NCBI GenBank assembly: GCA_023392995.1
Contig: JAEWMZ010000062.1
Coordinates: 1 to 20,072, forward strand
Direction of reading: 5' to 3'
From: Bacillota bacterium
Lineage (GTDB): Bacteria > Bacillota > Clostridia > Lachnospirales > Lachnospiraceae
Length of the DNA: 20,072 nucleotides
Position numbers and translations under genes: made by a program. This document shows positions 1 to 8,527 of the stretch, one piece after another. Each line of letters starts with the position of its first letter. The stretch's first letter is position 1. Below the pieces are notes generated by a model, which searched no databases, had not been told where the DNA came from, and worked only from the letters and a program-made list of their open reading frames with translations.

Positions 1-611
1 AAGATTTCCTGTGCATTGCTGCACACCACGTCATTACCATATTTCTCGATGAATCTGATCCAGAGGTGGGTAACCGGAACACGGAACGAACGATAGATTA
101 AGGGAAGTAACGTGTTTTGGCTGGTCATGGCCACTTCATGATAAAAAGAGAAAGCGGCATTGGCAGCTTTTTCACTATTATCATTTAGCTGCTGCATCTT
201 ATTTAAATAACGTTCCAGTGAGGCTATATTCTCATCTGTGTAACGGTCTACCGATAATTCTACAGCCAGTTTGTCCACAATCATCTTAAGTTCCAGGATG
301 GAGCGAATCTCGTCCCGGTGCAGCTGTCCACTGTTGTAGTTCATAATGGAGAGCAGCGTCTCTACAGTGCCATAACGTCGGTAATCTATCACATATACTC
401 CCGAACGGGGTTTTACCTTCAAAAACCCTTTCCGGGAAAGTTCAGCAATTCCACTGTTCACCACAGCACGGCTGACCTGCATTTGTTCGGCCAGAATGCG
501 CTCAGGCGGAAGCTTCTCACCTATTTTCAATTTTCCGGATAAAATCATAGTCTCAAATTCTCTGACAAAAAGTTCTCTTAAGGTAGGAGCCTTTAATTTT
601 GTAAAGTCCAT
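1..611 (-). CDS. GntR-family regulator, FadR/FCD subfamily (3' end outside window)
   Basis: A DNA-binding repressor or activator, probably responding to a small organic acid or sugar acid. The 203 visible residues read without a stop to the window edge. Residues 1-75 form a GntR winged helix, with R12 in the 'PTLRELF' segment, the 'LPPER' loop at 34-38 and the recognition-helix pair S47-R48. From about residue 95 an FCD ligand domain begins: the helix 'EIRSILELKMIVDKLAVEL' fits its first conserved helix, and H158 in 'SFYHEVAMTSQN' fits the family's metal-binding histidine. The later FCD histidines lie outside the window. The ATG at 609-611 follows an AAGGA ribosome-binding site about seven bases upstream. 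The gene diverges from the sugar-import locus, so it may control that locus, itself, or genes to the left. Family assignment is firm; the ligand is unknown. Confidence 0.9.
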   Translation of the reverse strand, partial: MDFTKLKAPTLRELFVREFETMILSGKLKIGEKLPPERILAEQMQVSRAVVNSGIAELSRKGFLKVKPRSGVYVIDYRRYGTVETLLSIMNYNSGQLHRDEIRSILELKMIVDKLAVELSVDRYTDENIASLERYLNKMQQLNDNSEKAANAAFSFYHEVAMTSQNTLLPLIYRSFRVPVTHLWIRFIEKYGNDVVCSNAQEI

Positions 612-646
612 GTGTATTCCTTTCTGAAGTCCGAATCACTCCCAAG

Positions 647-659
647 CTGGTAAAACCAG
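647..659. promoter_or_regulatory. Probable GntR/FadR-type operator (CTGGT-AAA-ACCAG)
   Basis: A perfect 5-base inverted repeat, CTGGT/ACCAG, with a 3-base centre. It lies 36 bases upstream of the gntR start codon. FadR-subfamily regulators are known to bind TGGT-N3-ACCA sites, so autoregulation of the adjacent gene is the natural reading. The match and position are seen in the sequence; binding is inferred. Confidence 0.65.
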
Positions 660-1014
660 ATATCAAAAAAATATCATAATATGGAAAGAAAATCAATAGG
701 ATATGTTTCAATAGACAAAATTCGAGATCCTTTGAGTAGGGATTGAAAGAATCCGTATGGTAAATGGAAGCGGATGCTGTTGTTTGTAATAGTAAAACTT
801 ATACCAGGGAGTGTCTGAAAATTCATTGTACTACGCTGAGGACATGATAAGGAATAAAACAAAGAAATGAAATTTTCTCCGTTGGACATAATAATGTGAT
901 ATTATAACTGCAAAAAGACCTTAATGTATAAATTTTGGTTTTCAAAATGATATTAATTACTTTTCATATTAGGTAGAATTGGGATGTAAAGATCAATATA
1001 AAGGGAGGATTTAT
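660..1014. other. Gap between divergent gntR and the sugar-import locus
   Basis: No convincing gene lies here; a 71-codon minus-strand frame at 674-889 has no ribosome-binding site and resembles no family I know. The region must hold the promoters of two divergent units. A weak promoter for the import locus could be TTGGAC at 882-887 with TATAAC at 903-908, but the 15-base spacing is short. Two small inverted repeats are visible: GGATT-N5-AATCC at 740-754 and ATTTTG-N5-CAAAAT at 932-948. The second is AT-rich and lies about 70 bases before the start codon. Either could bind the YesN-type regulator or the GntR protein, but neither is a strong site. Confidence 0.4.
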
Positions 1015-2532
1015 ATGAAAAGAAAGTTAGTAAGTGTATTACTGGCTGTTACTTTGGTGGCTTCTACTTTAACAGGTTGTGGAAAAGCAAAGACGGACAA
1101 AGTAGAAACTACCGGAACAGAAGCAGCTCAGGGTGATACAGAGGCTGAGGCAACGCAGAGCGCTCCGAAAGAGGTAGAAAAGATTAAAATTTATGTTCCG
1201 ACCCAAGGTAAGACCGATGATATGGCTAAGGTCATGGAGGCTGTAAACAACATATCAAGAGAGAAAATTGGTGTGGAGGTCGAATTCAAGGCTTATGACT
1301 TTGGACAGTGGTTTCAGCAGTATTCTTTATTCTTAAGCGGAACAGAGGATGTGGATATTCTTGCAAATTATGGAGGATATCTAAATGCAGTAGCCCAGGG
1401 CGCGGCATATGACCTTACCGACTCAATTCAGAAATATGGACAAGATATCATTGCAGCGGAAGGAGATTACTTAAAAAGTGGAGAAGTGAATGGGGTGCAA
1501 TATGCGATTCCGATCTATGCATCCTATGCCTGGACGATGGGAATTATCTATCGACAAGATATTGTTGATGAGCTTGGTCTTGCTGATAAAGTAGCAGCAG
1601 TAAAGAACTTGGAGGATTGGGCAGAAGTTCTTGCGGCTGTAAAAGAAGCAAAGCCGGATATGACACCATTTGTTAGAAGTGGCGCAACTGCACCAAACTT
1701 TCAATATGGATTCTGGGATAATGTAGGAAATAACTATGGTGTACTGATGAATGGGGGAGAAACCTCAGATGTTGTGAACCTTTTTGAATCAGAGCAATAC
1801 AAGCAGCTTTGCGGTGTTTTCTCTGACTGGTATAAAAAAGGATATTCCAGTAAGGATATTTTGACTCAGACAGATGCTTTTACCGTTTTGGCACAGAATG
1901 ACGCGGCATTCTCAACAATTGGTCAGGCAGACTTTAATACAGCGTTTTACCAGTCAACTTCATGCAGAAAAGACATGGGGGTTGTATTACTAGATGCTCC
2001 AGTTGCAAGAACCTACCAGAATGTAACATATACCGTAATGTCTAACACGGAGCATGCAGAAGCCTGCATGAAATTCTTAAATCTCTGGTTCTCTGATGAA
2101 GAAGTTGGTAACCTGATTAGCTATGGTATTGAAGGCGAACACTACCAGTTGAACGAAGCTGGAATGGGACGTTACCTGGATGGACATGATGCTTCAAGCT
2201 GTACTTATCATCTTGGAGCAGCTGTTTCTAACACAAACAGAATTCGCTGGGAAAGTGAAGATCCTGACTATGCCAAGAAATTAGTGGAAAGTAATAATAC
2301 AGCAAAAAAATCGATTGCTCTTGGTTTTAGCTTTGATCCAACAAATGTAACAAATGAGATCACACAGCTTGATAATGTTTGCAGTAAATATCAAATAGGC
2401 TTGGAATGCGGTGCATTAGATCCAGAGACTTATCTTCCGGAGTTTATTGAAGCACTTAAAAAAGCAGGAATCGATACAGTTATAGCAGAAAAGCAGAAAC
2501 AACTGGATGCTTTCTTAGCAGCGAATCAATAG
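1015..2532 (+). CDS. ABC sugar-import solute-binding lipoprotein (LplA-like, DUF3502 end)
   Basis: The extracellular, lipid-anchored receptor that captures the sugar for the two permeases that follow. The 505 residues begin with a lipoprotein signal: a short basic start, a hydrophobic stretch and the lipobox LTGC, with the lipidated Cys near residue 21. A low-complexity Thr/Glu/Ala linker follows, then a family 1 solute-binding fold. The C-terminus, with 'GFSFDPTNVTNEI...YLPEFIEALKKAGIDTVIAEKQKQLDAFL', fits the DUF3502 region of LplA-type binding proteins. The ATG at 1015 was chosen over an upstream in-frame TTG at 979 because AAGGGAGGA lies just before it (1001-1009) and the lipoprotein signal starts there. 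It is the first gene of the locus, with a hairpin directly after it. Substrate cannot be read from the sequence; the downstream enzymes suggest an acylated oligosaccharide. Confidence 0.93.
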   Translation: MKRKLVSVLLAVTLVASTLTGCGKAKTDKVETTGTEAAQGDTEAEATQSAPKEVEKIKIYVPTQGKTDDMAKVMEAVNNISREKIGVEVEFKAYDFGQWFQQYSLFLSGTEDVDILANYGGYLNAVAQGAAYDLTDSIQKYGQDIIAAEGDYLKSGEVNGVQYAIPIYASYAWTMGIIYRQDIVDELGLADKVAAVKNLEDWAEVLAAVKEAKPDMTPFVRSGATAPNFQYGFWDNVGNNYGVLMNGGETSDVVNLFESEQYKQLCGVFSDWYKKGYSSKDILTQTDAFTVLAQNDAAFSTIGQADFNTAFYQSTSCRKDMGVVLLDAPVARTYQNVTYTVMSNTEHAEACMKFLNLWFSDEEVGNLISYGIEGEHYQLNEAGMGRYLDGHDASSCTYHLGAAVSNTNRIRWESEDPDYAKKLVESNNTAKKSIALGFSFDPTNVTNEITQLDNVCSKYQIGLECGALDPETYLPEFIEALKKAGIDTVIAEKQKQLDAFLAANQ

Positions 2533-2545
2533 TTGTTATCATAAA

Positions 2546-2585
2546 GGGGCGCGCTTATCAGTGTTAACTGGAACGCGCCTTTTTT
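2546..2585 (+). terminator. Intercistronic attenuator after the binding-protein gene
   Basis: GGCGCG at 2548-2553 pairs with CGCGCC at 2574-2579, followed directly by a T run (2580-2585). The stem can be extended by G-U pairs. The shape is that of an intrinsic terminator placed inside an otherwise co-directional locus. Partial readthrough would give more binding protein than permease, a common arrangement in such operons. Confidence 0.8.
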
Positions 2586-2610
2586 GAAAAGCGAAGAAGG
2601 GATTGAAAGA

Positions 2611-3534
2611 ATGAAAAAGAAGTCGTTTGTAAAACAGTTAAAAAAATATTTGCCATTCTATATCATGGCATTGCCTGCCTGTATCTATTTTTTCATTAAT
2701 AACTATATTCCGATGGGCGGATTGATTCTTGCATTTGAGAAGTACTCTGTAAAAGGAGGTATTTTCGGAAGCAAAAAGATTGGCTTTGACAATTTTAAGT
2801 TTTTATTTAAAAGTTCAGACGCCTGGATCATGATAAGAAATACGATTTTGTACAATTTAACATTTATTATTTTAGGAACAATGATTTCTATCCTCGTAGC
2901 CTATTTATTGCATGAGTTAAAAAGCAATCTGTCCAGAAAACTATATCAGACAATCATTCTGTTCCCGGGGCTGTTATCTATTATCATTATTTCCTATCTG
3001 GCAAATGCTCTGTTAGCGGGAGACACGGGCTTTATTAATACGAATATTTTAGCGCCCCTTGGTATGGAGCCGATTTCTTTTTATAGTGAACAGAAATGGT
3101 GGCCTTTTATTTTGGTATTTATACATTTTTGGCAGATGACAGGAACGGGTTGCATTCTTTATCTTGCAAATATGTCGGCAGTTGATCCGGGACTTTATGA
3201 GGCTGCCAATCTGGACGGAGCCAATAGATTCAAGAGCTTTATGAATATCACGATACCGTGTTTGGTACCAACAATTATTACGTTGTTAATACTATCCGTT
3301 GGTAAAATTTTTAACTCGGATTTTGGATTGTTCTACCAGGTTCCTATGAACAGTGGTGCAATTATTGATGTAACTCAAACAATAGATACCTATGTATACA
3401 GAGGCTTGATGAATACTGCCAATATCGGAATGTCTGCTGCTGCCGGGTTCTATCAGTCTGTTGTAGGCTTTTGTCTTGTAATGATTACAAATGTAATTAT
3501 AAGAAAAGCTAGTAGTGATAACGCAATGTTCTAG
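2611..3534 (+). CDS. ABC sugar transporter permease, LplB type
   Basis: One of two integral membrane subunits of the sugar importer. The 307 residues have a cytoplasmic basic N-terminus and about six hydrophobic membrane spans, beginning with 'YLPFYIMALPACIYFFINNYIP'. The EAA loop that docks the ATPase is 'EAANLDGANRFKSFMNITIP' (encoded near 3201-3260), with the expected EAA...G...I.P spacing. The ATG at 2611 was preferred to the in-frame TTG at 2584 because AGAAGGGA (2595-2602) is correctly spaced before it, and 2584 lies inside the T run of the preceding terminator. The second permease follows after 11 bases. No ATPase subunit is encoded nearby; LplB/YtcP systems commonly borrow a shared MsmX-like ATPase. 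Confidence 0.93.
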   Translation: MKKKSFVKQLKKYLPFYIMALPACIYFFINNYIPMGGLILAFEKYSVKGGIFGSKKIGFDNFKFLFKSSDAWIMIRNTILYNLTFIILGTMISILVAYLLHELKSNLSRKLYQTIILFPGLLSIIIISYLANALLAGDTGFINTNILAPLGMEPISFYSEQKWWPFILVFIHFWQMTGTGCILYLANMSAVDPGLYEAANLDGANRFKSFMNITIPCLVPTIITLLILSVGKIFNSDFGLFYQVPMNSGAIIDVTQTIDTYVYRGLMNTANIGMSAAAGFYQSVVGFCLVMITNVIIRKASSDNAMF

Positions 3535-3545
3535 GAGGTGCAAAA

Positions 3546-4430
3546 ATGGTAAAAAAAGATACAGGGTTTCAGATTATTGCTCATTTGAGCTTATTTATCT
3601 TATGTTTTTTCGTTATATTTCCTTTGGCTTTACTGATTATGTCCTCCCTGTCTCAGGAGCAGGATATTATTAAATTCGGATATTCATTAGTACCAAAAAA
3701 ATTTGATATTACAGCTTATGAATACATATTTCGAGAAGGAAGTATTTTTCATTCCTATCTAGTAACAATATTTATCGCAGTCGTTGGAACCACAGTAAGT
3801 GTGATTATTACTACGATGATTTCCTATACGCTAACCGTTCCGGGTCTTCCGGGAAAAGGCTTACTCAGTTTTTATGTGCTATTTACAATGTTGTTTTCCG
3901 GTGGACTTGTTCCAAGCTACATGATGTGGACGAATATCTTTCATATTAAAAATACTATTTTTGCACTGCTGATACCATCGTTATTATGCAATGCCTTTCA
4001 CATTTTAATAACTAGATCATATTTTCAAAATAACATTCCAAAAGAAATTCTGGAAAGTGCCAGAATCGATGGAATGACAGAGTTCGGTATATTTTTTAAA
4101 GTTATATTACCATTAAGTACCCCGATCATTGCCACCATCGGATTTATGAAGGTTTTAATGTATTGGAATGACTGGACAAATAGCTTATACTATATTACAG
4201 ATAAACGATTAGTGGGAATACAGGCCTTGCTCAATAATATGTTGAAAAACGCCCAATATCTAGCTCAATCTTCGGATGCATCCATGGTTGTAACAGATGC
4301 AGCAAATATTCCGTCACTGACGCTTAGAATGGCAATTGCTGTCGTTGGTATGATACCAATGATTATCTTATACCCGTTTTTTCAGAAATATTATATGAAG
4401 GGATTAACCGTTGGAGCAGTAAAAGGCTAA
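3546..4430 (+). CDS. ABC sugar transporter permease, YtcP/CarB type
   Basis: The second membrane subunit of the importer, expected to pair with the LplB-type subunit. The 294 residues hold about six spans. The EAA-type loop reads 'ESARIDGMTEFGIFFKVILP' (encoded near 4045-4110), the usual variant in this subfamily, and the C-terminus 'YPFFQKYYMKGLTVGAVKG' is characteristic of it. AGGAGG overlaps the stop codon of the preceding permease, so translation of the two is probably coupled. Twenty-one bases separate it from the histidine kinase gene. Confidence 0.93.
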   Translation: MVKKDTGFQIIAHLSLFILCFFVIFPLALLIMSSLSQEQDIIKFGYSLVPKKFDITAYEYIFREGSIFHSYLVTIFIAVVGTTVSVIITTMISYTLTVPGLPGKGLLSFYVLFTMLFSGGLVPSYMMWTNIFHIKNTIFALLIPSLLCNAFHILITRSYFQNNIPKEILESARIDGMTEFGIFFKVILPLSTPIIATIGFMKVLMYWNDWTNSLYYITDKRLVGIQALLNNMLKNAQYLAQSSDASMVVTDAANIPSLTLRMAIAVVGMIPMIILYPFFQKYYMKGLTVGAVKG

Positions 4431-4451
4431 GAGTAACTTAATAAAGGGGTT

Positions 4452-6197
4452 ATGAGGAGAACAATTACTTTGAAAAAAGAGATATCATTAAAGAAAATGT
4501 TGCGAAAATATTGGATTGGGATGTTCGTATTCCTTGTAGTGATCTATTTTTTACTACAAGCCTATATGCTTCTTGTGCTGACAGAGCGTACGGAAGAGAG
4601 TGTACGAAAAAGTATCTTCATAGCAGAAAACAGGATTGAAGATACGTTGCTCATCGTTGACAGTTTTATATATGAATCTCTTTACAGTGGAACAACCCAA
4701 TCTACCTCACAGCTTTATAATGCTTTAAAGAATGAAACTGATCCGGTTGAATTGCTAAACGCAAGAAATGCTGTGAATAATTCACTAATCAGCATTGTAT
4801 CCTGGTCTGATATGATAGATTTTATCATGATTTATACGGACAGGAAGGATGAAAGTGCGTGGTTGGAGGCTGGCAGTTCAAGTAATTATGCAACGAGAAG
4901 AGAAGTAAAACGACTTATTAGTGAGAGAATTGCACATGATGAGTTAAATAAACTGGAACGTTATATGATTTGCAAAAGTGAACAGGGAAATATTATGCTT
5001 CGCCTGTTGAAAATACAAGGCAGCTATTTTATTGTTAGTGTATCTAGGTCCGAAATTTTACGTACATTACAGGGCGCTGGATATGATGAAAATAGTATTG
5101 CATTTGCAGCGGAAGAAGACGGTGGTATCATATATGCATCAAAAAAGCTAAAGGTTAACTTATCTCCGAAGCAGGAAGGAACCTATATTAACATAGAAGG
5201 CAAGGAATATCTGCAGACGGGATATGTCTCTAATAAGACTGGTTACTATTTTGGTACACTTACAGAAAAAAATAGTATTGCTTCTAATCTGTGGATATAT
5301 AGAGTGATTTTCTTTATTATGTTCTCGGTCTTAATGATCCTGGTACCAGCGTTTTTCTATATAATTCATACCTATGTGGAGAAACCAATCGAAAAAGTAG
5401 CGAATACTATGAATCAAATTGCAGATGGAGCGTTGGATAAAACAGTAGACGAAGTATATAGGGTTACTGAATTGGTACAATTGGTACATGCCTTTAATCA
5501 TATGATTAAGCAGATCAAGCAATTGAAGATAGAAAAATACGAAGTAAAATTAGAGGCGCAGAAGGCAACGATGCAATATTTGCAGCTTCAGATTAAACCC
5601 CATTTTTATGCCAATGTTTTAAATATTATCTATTCTCTGGCAGAAAGCAAGGATTACAGTACCATTCAGAAAATCTCAAAATCCATTGTGAACTACTCTA
5701 GATATATGTTTCATGATGCAGTGGAATTGGTGGAGTTACAAAGAGAAATTGAGCATGTACATTACTATATGGAGATTCAGGGAATTCGTTATTTCATGCA
5801 GATTGATTACCAGATTATCGTTCCGGATGAAATAAAGAGTGCACTGATTCCGCCCTTCATAATTCAAAGCTTTGTGGAAAATAGTGTAAAGTATGCATTT
5901 TCAACCAAGAAGCCCTTCAAGATTACAATTCAAGTAGAGACAGATAGCACAAAAGAATATCTAATCATACGAGTGTGTGATAACGGAGGCGGCTATAGTA
6001 AGGAATTATTACAGCAGAACTGGAAAGAGCAAAAGGAAGAGGGACACATTGGACTTACTAATGTATATCAAAGATTAAAATTAATCTATGATGAGAAAGC
6101 CGATATTCAACTGATGAATGACCAGGGTGCAGTCACAATCGTGAAAGTACCATATATATCCGTTGATAATATAGAGTTTGGTGAGGATGATATTTAA
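4452..6197 (+). CDS. Sensor histidine kinase, YesM/LytS-like
   Basis: A membrane sensor that should phosphorylate the response regulator encoded next. Of 581 residues, 20-41 form the first membrane span, about 42-280 an extracellular sensing region, and about 281-305 the second span. A HAMP linker follows ('EKPIEKVANTMNQIADGALD'). The His_kinase domain carries the phospho-acceptor H384 in 'QLQIKPHFYANVLN', slightly diverged from the usual 'QINPHFLYNTLN'. The ATPase domain has N477 in 'FVENSVKYAF', D510 in 'VCDNGGGYS' and a 'GHIGLTNVYQRL' loop. The start is uncertain: the ATG at 4452 has AAAGGGG only two bases upstream, whereas a TTG at 4470 has GAGGAG ten bases upstream; the first 18 bases may therefore not be translated. 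The large extracellular domain suggests it senses the sugar or its loaded binding protein. Confidence 0.92.
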   Translation: MRRTITLKKEISLKKMLRKYWIGMFVFLVVIYFLLQAYMLLVLTERTEESVRKSIFIAENRIEDTLLIVDSFIYESLYSGTTQSTSQLYNALKNETDPVELLNARNAVNNSLISIVSWSDMIDFIMIYTDRKDESAWLEAGSSSNYATRREVKRLISERIAHDELNKLERYMICKSEQGNIMLRLLKIQGSYFIVSVSRSEILRTLQGAGYDENSIAFAAEEDGGIIYASKKLKVNLSPKQEGTYINIEGKEYLQTGYVSNKTGYYFGTLTEKNSIASNLWIYRVIFFIMFSVLMILVPAFFYIIHTYVEKPIEKVANTMNQIADGALDKTVDEVYRVTELVQLVHAFNHMIKQIKQLKIEKYEVKLEAQKATMQYLQLQIKPHFYANVLNIIYSLAESKDYSTIQKISKSIVNYSRYMFHDAVELVELQREIEHVHYYMEIQGIRYFMQIDYQIIVPDEIKSALIPPFIIQSFVENSVKYAFSTKKPFKITIQVETDSTKEYLIIRVCDNGGGYSKELLQQNWKEQKEEGHIGLTNVYQRLKLIYDEKADIQLMNDQGAVTIVKVPYISVDNIEFGEDDI

Positions 6198-6221
6198 ATT
6201 TGGGAAAGGTAGTGTGCCAAT

Positions 6222-6980
6222 ATGCGAAAATTTAATGTTTTACTGACGGATGACGAAGAACTTGCTCTAAGGGGATTGGAAGACGGCGTCAACTGGGAAA
6301 ACCTGAATGTCGATAAAATATATAAATGTCACAGTAAAGAGACAGCAATTCGGATGCTGCTGATGTACCCGGTGGATATCATTATAACTGATATTGAGAT
6401 GCCAAATGGGAATGGGATCGAGCTTATTAAATGGGTGAAAGAAAATAAACCTGAAATAAAATCAGTTTTTTATACCGGTCATGCAGAATTCTCTTATGCC
6501 CAGGAGGCCTTGCGGCTGGGGGTTGAGGATTATTTGCTAAAGCCAATTCCATATGATCAATTGGAAGTGGTGCTTGCAGAGATAAAAAAGAAAATTCTGA
6601 TACAAGAAAAAACAGTTGACTTATCTGTATTGGCAGAAGACTGCACCGATGAAAGCCCTGAGAAGATTGTGGATCAAGTAAAGAAATTAATTGCAGAAAA
6701 TCTTTCGGTGGGTAACCTGCAACGAGATGAATTAGCTGCAATGGTTCATGTCAGTTCAGGATATCTGGGAAGAATCTTTAAGAAGCAAACCGGCTTGGCA
6801 TTAACGGACTATATTATAAAAAAACGAATTGTTGTAGCAAAACAGCTTCTTGTAAAAACCAGCTTATCGATTACGGATATATCGGCACGTGTGGGTATAA
6901 CCTACTCCTCTTATTTTACAAAAATATTCAAGGAGCAAGTAGGAATAACGCCGCAGGAATATAGACAGCAGCATAAATAA
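6222..6980 (+). CDS. Response regulator, YesN-like (REC + AraC HTH)
   Basis: The transcriptional partner of the kinase, expected to activate the transport and hydrolase genes when phosphorylated. The 252 residues hold a receiver domain (about 1-125) with acidic residues D10-D11, phospho-acceptor D57 in 'IIITDIEMPNGNG', T85 in 'FYTGHAEF' and K107 in 'DYLLKP'. After a short linker, an AraC-type double helix-turn-helix occupies about 150-250 ('LGRIFKKQTGLALTDYIIKKRI' and 'SYFTKIFKEQVGITPQEYR'). It lies 24 bases after the kinase gene. The purine-rich stretch GGGAAAGG at 6202-6209 is 12 bases from the ATG, a rather long spacing. This YesN form is shorter than many relatives because the linker between receiver and HTH is short. 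Confidence 0.93.
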   Translation: MRKFNVLLTDDEELALRGLEDGVNWENLNVDKIYKCHSKETAIRMLLMYPVDIIITDIEMPNGNGIELIKWVKENKPEIKSVFYTGHAEFSYAQEALRLGVEDYLLKPIPYDQLEVVLAEIKKKILIQEKTVDLSVLAEDCTDESPEKIVDQVKKLIAENLSVGNLQRDELAAMVHVSSGYLGRIFKKQTGLALTDYIIKKRIVVAKQLLVKTSLSITDISARVGITYSSYFTKIFKEQVGITPQEYRQQHK

Positions 6981-6996
6981 GAAATGGGAGGCAGCT

Positions 6997-8364
6997 ATGA
7001 TTGTAAATACGAAGTATGGACAGATAGAAGGAATTACAGAAAAGGGATGTCATATTTTTAAAGGAGTACCCTATGCAAAACCTCCGGTGGGAGCCTTGCG
7101 CTTTCAAAAGCCGCAAAAATTAGAGGCTTGGGAGGGAATCTATAAGGCAGATCATTTTCGATGCAGAAGTATGCAGGGGCCGGATCGGGGCGGATTTTAC
7201 CATAAAGAATTTTACAGTAACCCGGAGTTTCAAACAGAGATGAGTGAGGATAGCCTATATCTTAATATTTGGATTCCTGATCATAAGCAGCAGGAAAAAC
7301 TTCCGGTGGCAGTTTACGTACATGGCGGTGCTTTTATGGGAGGAGCAGGAAGTAATTTGCCCTTTGTGTGCAATAAGCTGGCGGATGCGGGAGTAATCGT
7401 AATTACCATTAATTATCGTCTGGGCGCATTTGGCTTTTTGTGTCATCCCTTGTTAGGAGTGGAGGGAGAAAATGAAGCCGGCGGTAACTATGGGCTTTGG
7501 GATCAATTAGAGGCCATCTCCTGGGTAAGAGAAAATATTGAAGCCTTTGGAGGAGATCATCATAATATTACTGTCTTTGGACAATCCGCAGGAGCCATGA
7601 GCTTACAAGCACTGGCAGTGACAGAAAAAGCAGAAGATTTATTTGAACGTATGATCTTACAAAGCGGAGGAGGTTACAAGAATCCGCTGGCGGAATATCG
7701 TTCCATTGAAAGAGCCTCTGAAACAGCAGAGGTGCTATTGGAGGTACTTGGAATACCGGACAAAGAATGGATGGATAGTGAAGAAAAGCGGCAGCAGGCG
7801 CTGGATGCGTTATATCAGACTTCTTCAGAAGATATGATGCAAGCAGTAGGTAAAGTAATTGCCAGAGCCTTTGAGAAGAGAACGGGGATGCCCTTTGTTC
7901 CAGTTGTCGACGGAGAACTGTTAACAAAAGATGGAACAGCTTTAATGGAGGAAGGAAAATATCTTAACATCGATTATATGCTGGGTTCTAATGCAAATGA
8001 TATAACAACAGAAGGTCACACAGAGACTTCCCCGGAAACGAATTTGATGCATCAAGGCGATGTGGCTTTTGCAAAACTGGTCAATGCGAATACAGTGAAT
8101 AAGGCTTATGTCTACTATTTTAATCGGAAATTACCAGGGGATGAAAGTGGAGCATTTCATTCCGCTGAGCTTTGGTATGTATTTGGAAGCTTGAAGTACT
8201 GCTGGAGACCACTGGAAGAGGCAGATGATCAATTGTCTGAGAAGATAATATCCTATTGGAGTAATTTTATGAAGACAGGGAATCCAAATGAAGATGGAAA
8301 AAGAGAATGGCAGCCGTGTACAGTAGAAAATGCGTATTTTGAAGTATTGGATGTGGAGAAGTGA
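6997..8364 (+). CDS. Type B carboxylesterase
   Basis: An alpha/beta-hydrolase that cleaves carboxylic esters; here probably acyl groups on an imported glycoside, acting in the cytoplasm since no signal peptide is present. The 455 residues show the family's order of motifs: 'GVPYAKPPVGALRF' near the start, 'EDSLYLNIWIP', the oxyanion segment 'YVHGGAFMGG', and the nucleophile elbow 'FGQSAGA' with S197. The catalytic His is very likely H388 in 'GAFHSAELWYVFG'. The acidic member should lie near 'LGSNANDITTEGH' (about 327-340), where the usual 'GSNxDEG' is altered, so whether D or E serves is unclear. It is a little shorter than the typical 490-510 residues. GGGAGG lies before the ATG, and the gene follows the response regulator by 16 bases. 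Confidence 0.9.
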   Translation: MIVNTKYGQIEGITEKGCHIFKGVPYAKPPVGALRFQKPQKLEAWEGIYKADHFRCRSMQGPDRGGFYHKEFYSNPEFQTEMSEDSLYLNIWIPDHKQQEKLPVAVYVHGGAFMGGAGSNLPFVCNKLADAGVIVITINYRLGAFGFLCHPLLGVEGENEAGGNYGLWDQLEAISWVRENIEAFGGDHHNITVFGQSAGAMSLQALAVTEKAEDLFERMILQSGGGYKNPLAEYRSIERASETAEVLLEVLGIPDKEWMDSEEKRQQALDALYQTSSEDMMQAVGKVIARAFEKRTGMPFVPVVDGELLTKDGTALMEEGKYLNIDYMLGSNANDITTEGHTETSPETNLMHQGDVAFAKLVNANTVNKAYVYYFNRKLPGDESGAFHSAELWYVFGSLKYCWRPLEEADDQLSEKIISYWSNFMKTGNPNEDGKREWQPCTVENAYFEVLDVEK

Positions 8365-8383
8365 TCATCTAAATTATGGTTAT

Positions 8384-8466
8384 ATGAAGTATAACGTAAG
8401 CTATTATGAAGTATAACGTAAGCCTTTAGAAGAATGCAGTAACTATTTTGAAGCACAACGTAAGCC
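8384..8466. repeat. 22-base direct repeats between esterase and GH2 genes
   Basis: The 18-base unit ATGAAGTATAACGTAAGC occurs exactly at 8384-8401 and 8406-8423, a period of 22. A third, diverged copy, TTGAAGCACAACGTAAGCC, is at 8448-8466, and a degraded unit seems to lie between (about 8428-8445). Copies two and three are both followed by a TTAGAA-like tail. The repeats fill most of the 163-base gap. They could be binding sites spaced two helical turns apart or a short tandem duplication; the sequence does not decide. Confidence 0.75.
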
Positions 8467-8527
8467 ATTAGAAAGTATAGGAAAAGCAGTTACATACGAT
8501 AAAGAAAACAATGAAGCGAGGTGGAAC

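Noticed and set aside
674..889. A 71-codon open frame on the minus strand in the gntR/importer gap
   Set aside because: No ribosome-binding site, no recognisable motif and AT-rich intergenic composition.
738..2612. The 15-base string AGGGATTGAAAGAAT occurs at 738-752 and again at 2598-2612
   Set aside because: Chance matches of this length are not rare in 20 kb of AT-rich DNA, and the second copy is simply part of a ribosome-binding region.
8384..8466. Possible CRISPR array
   Set aside because: Units are 18 bases with spacers of only about four bases, no unique spacers of normal length, and no cas genes nearby.
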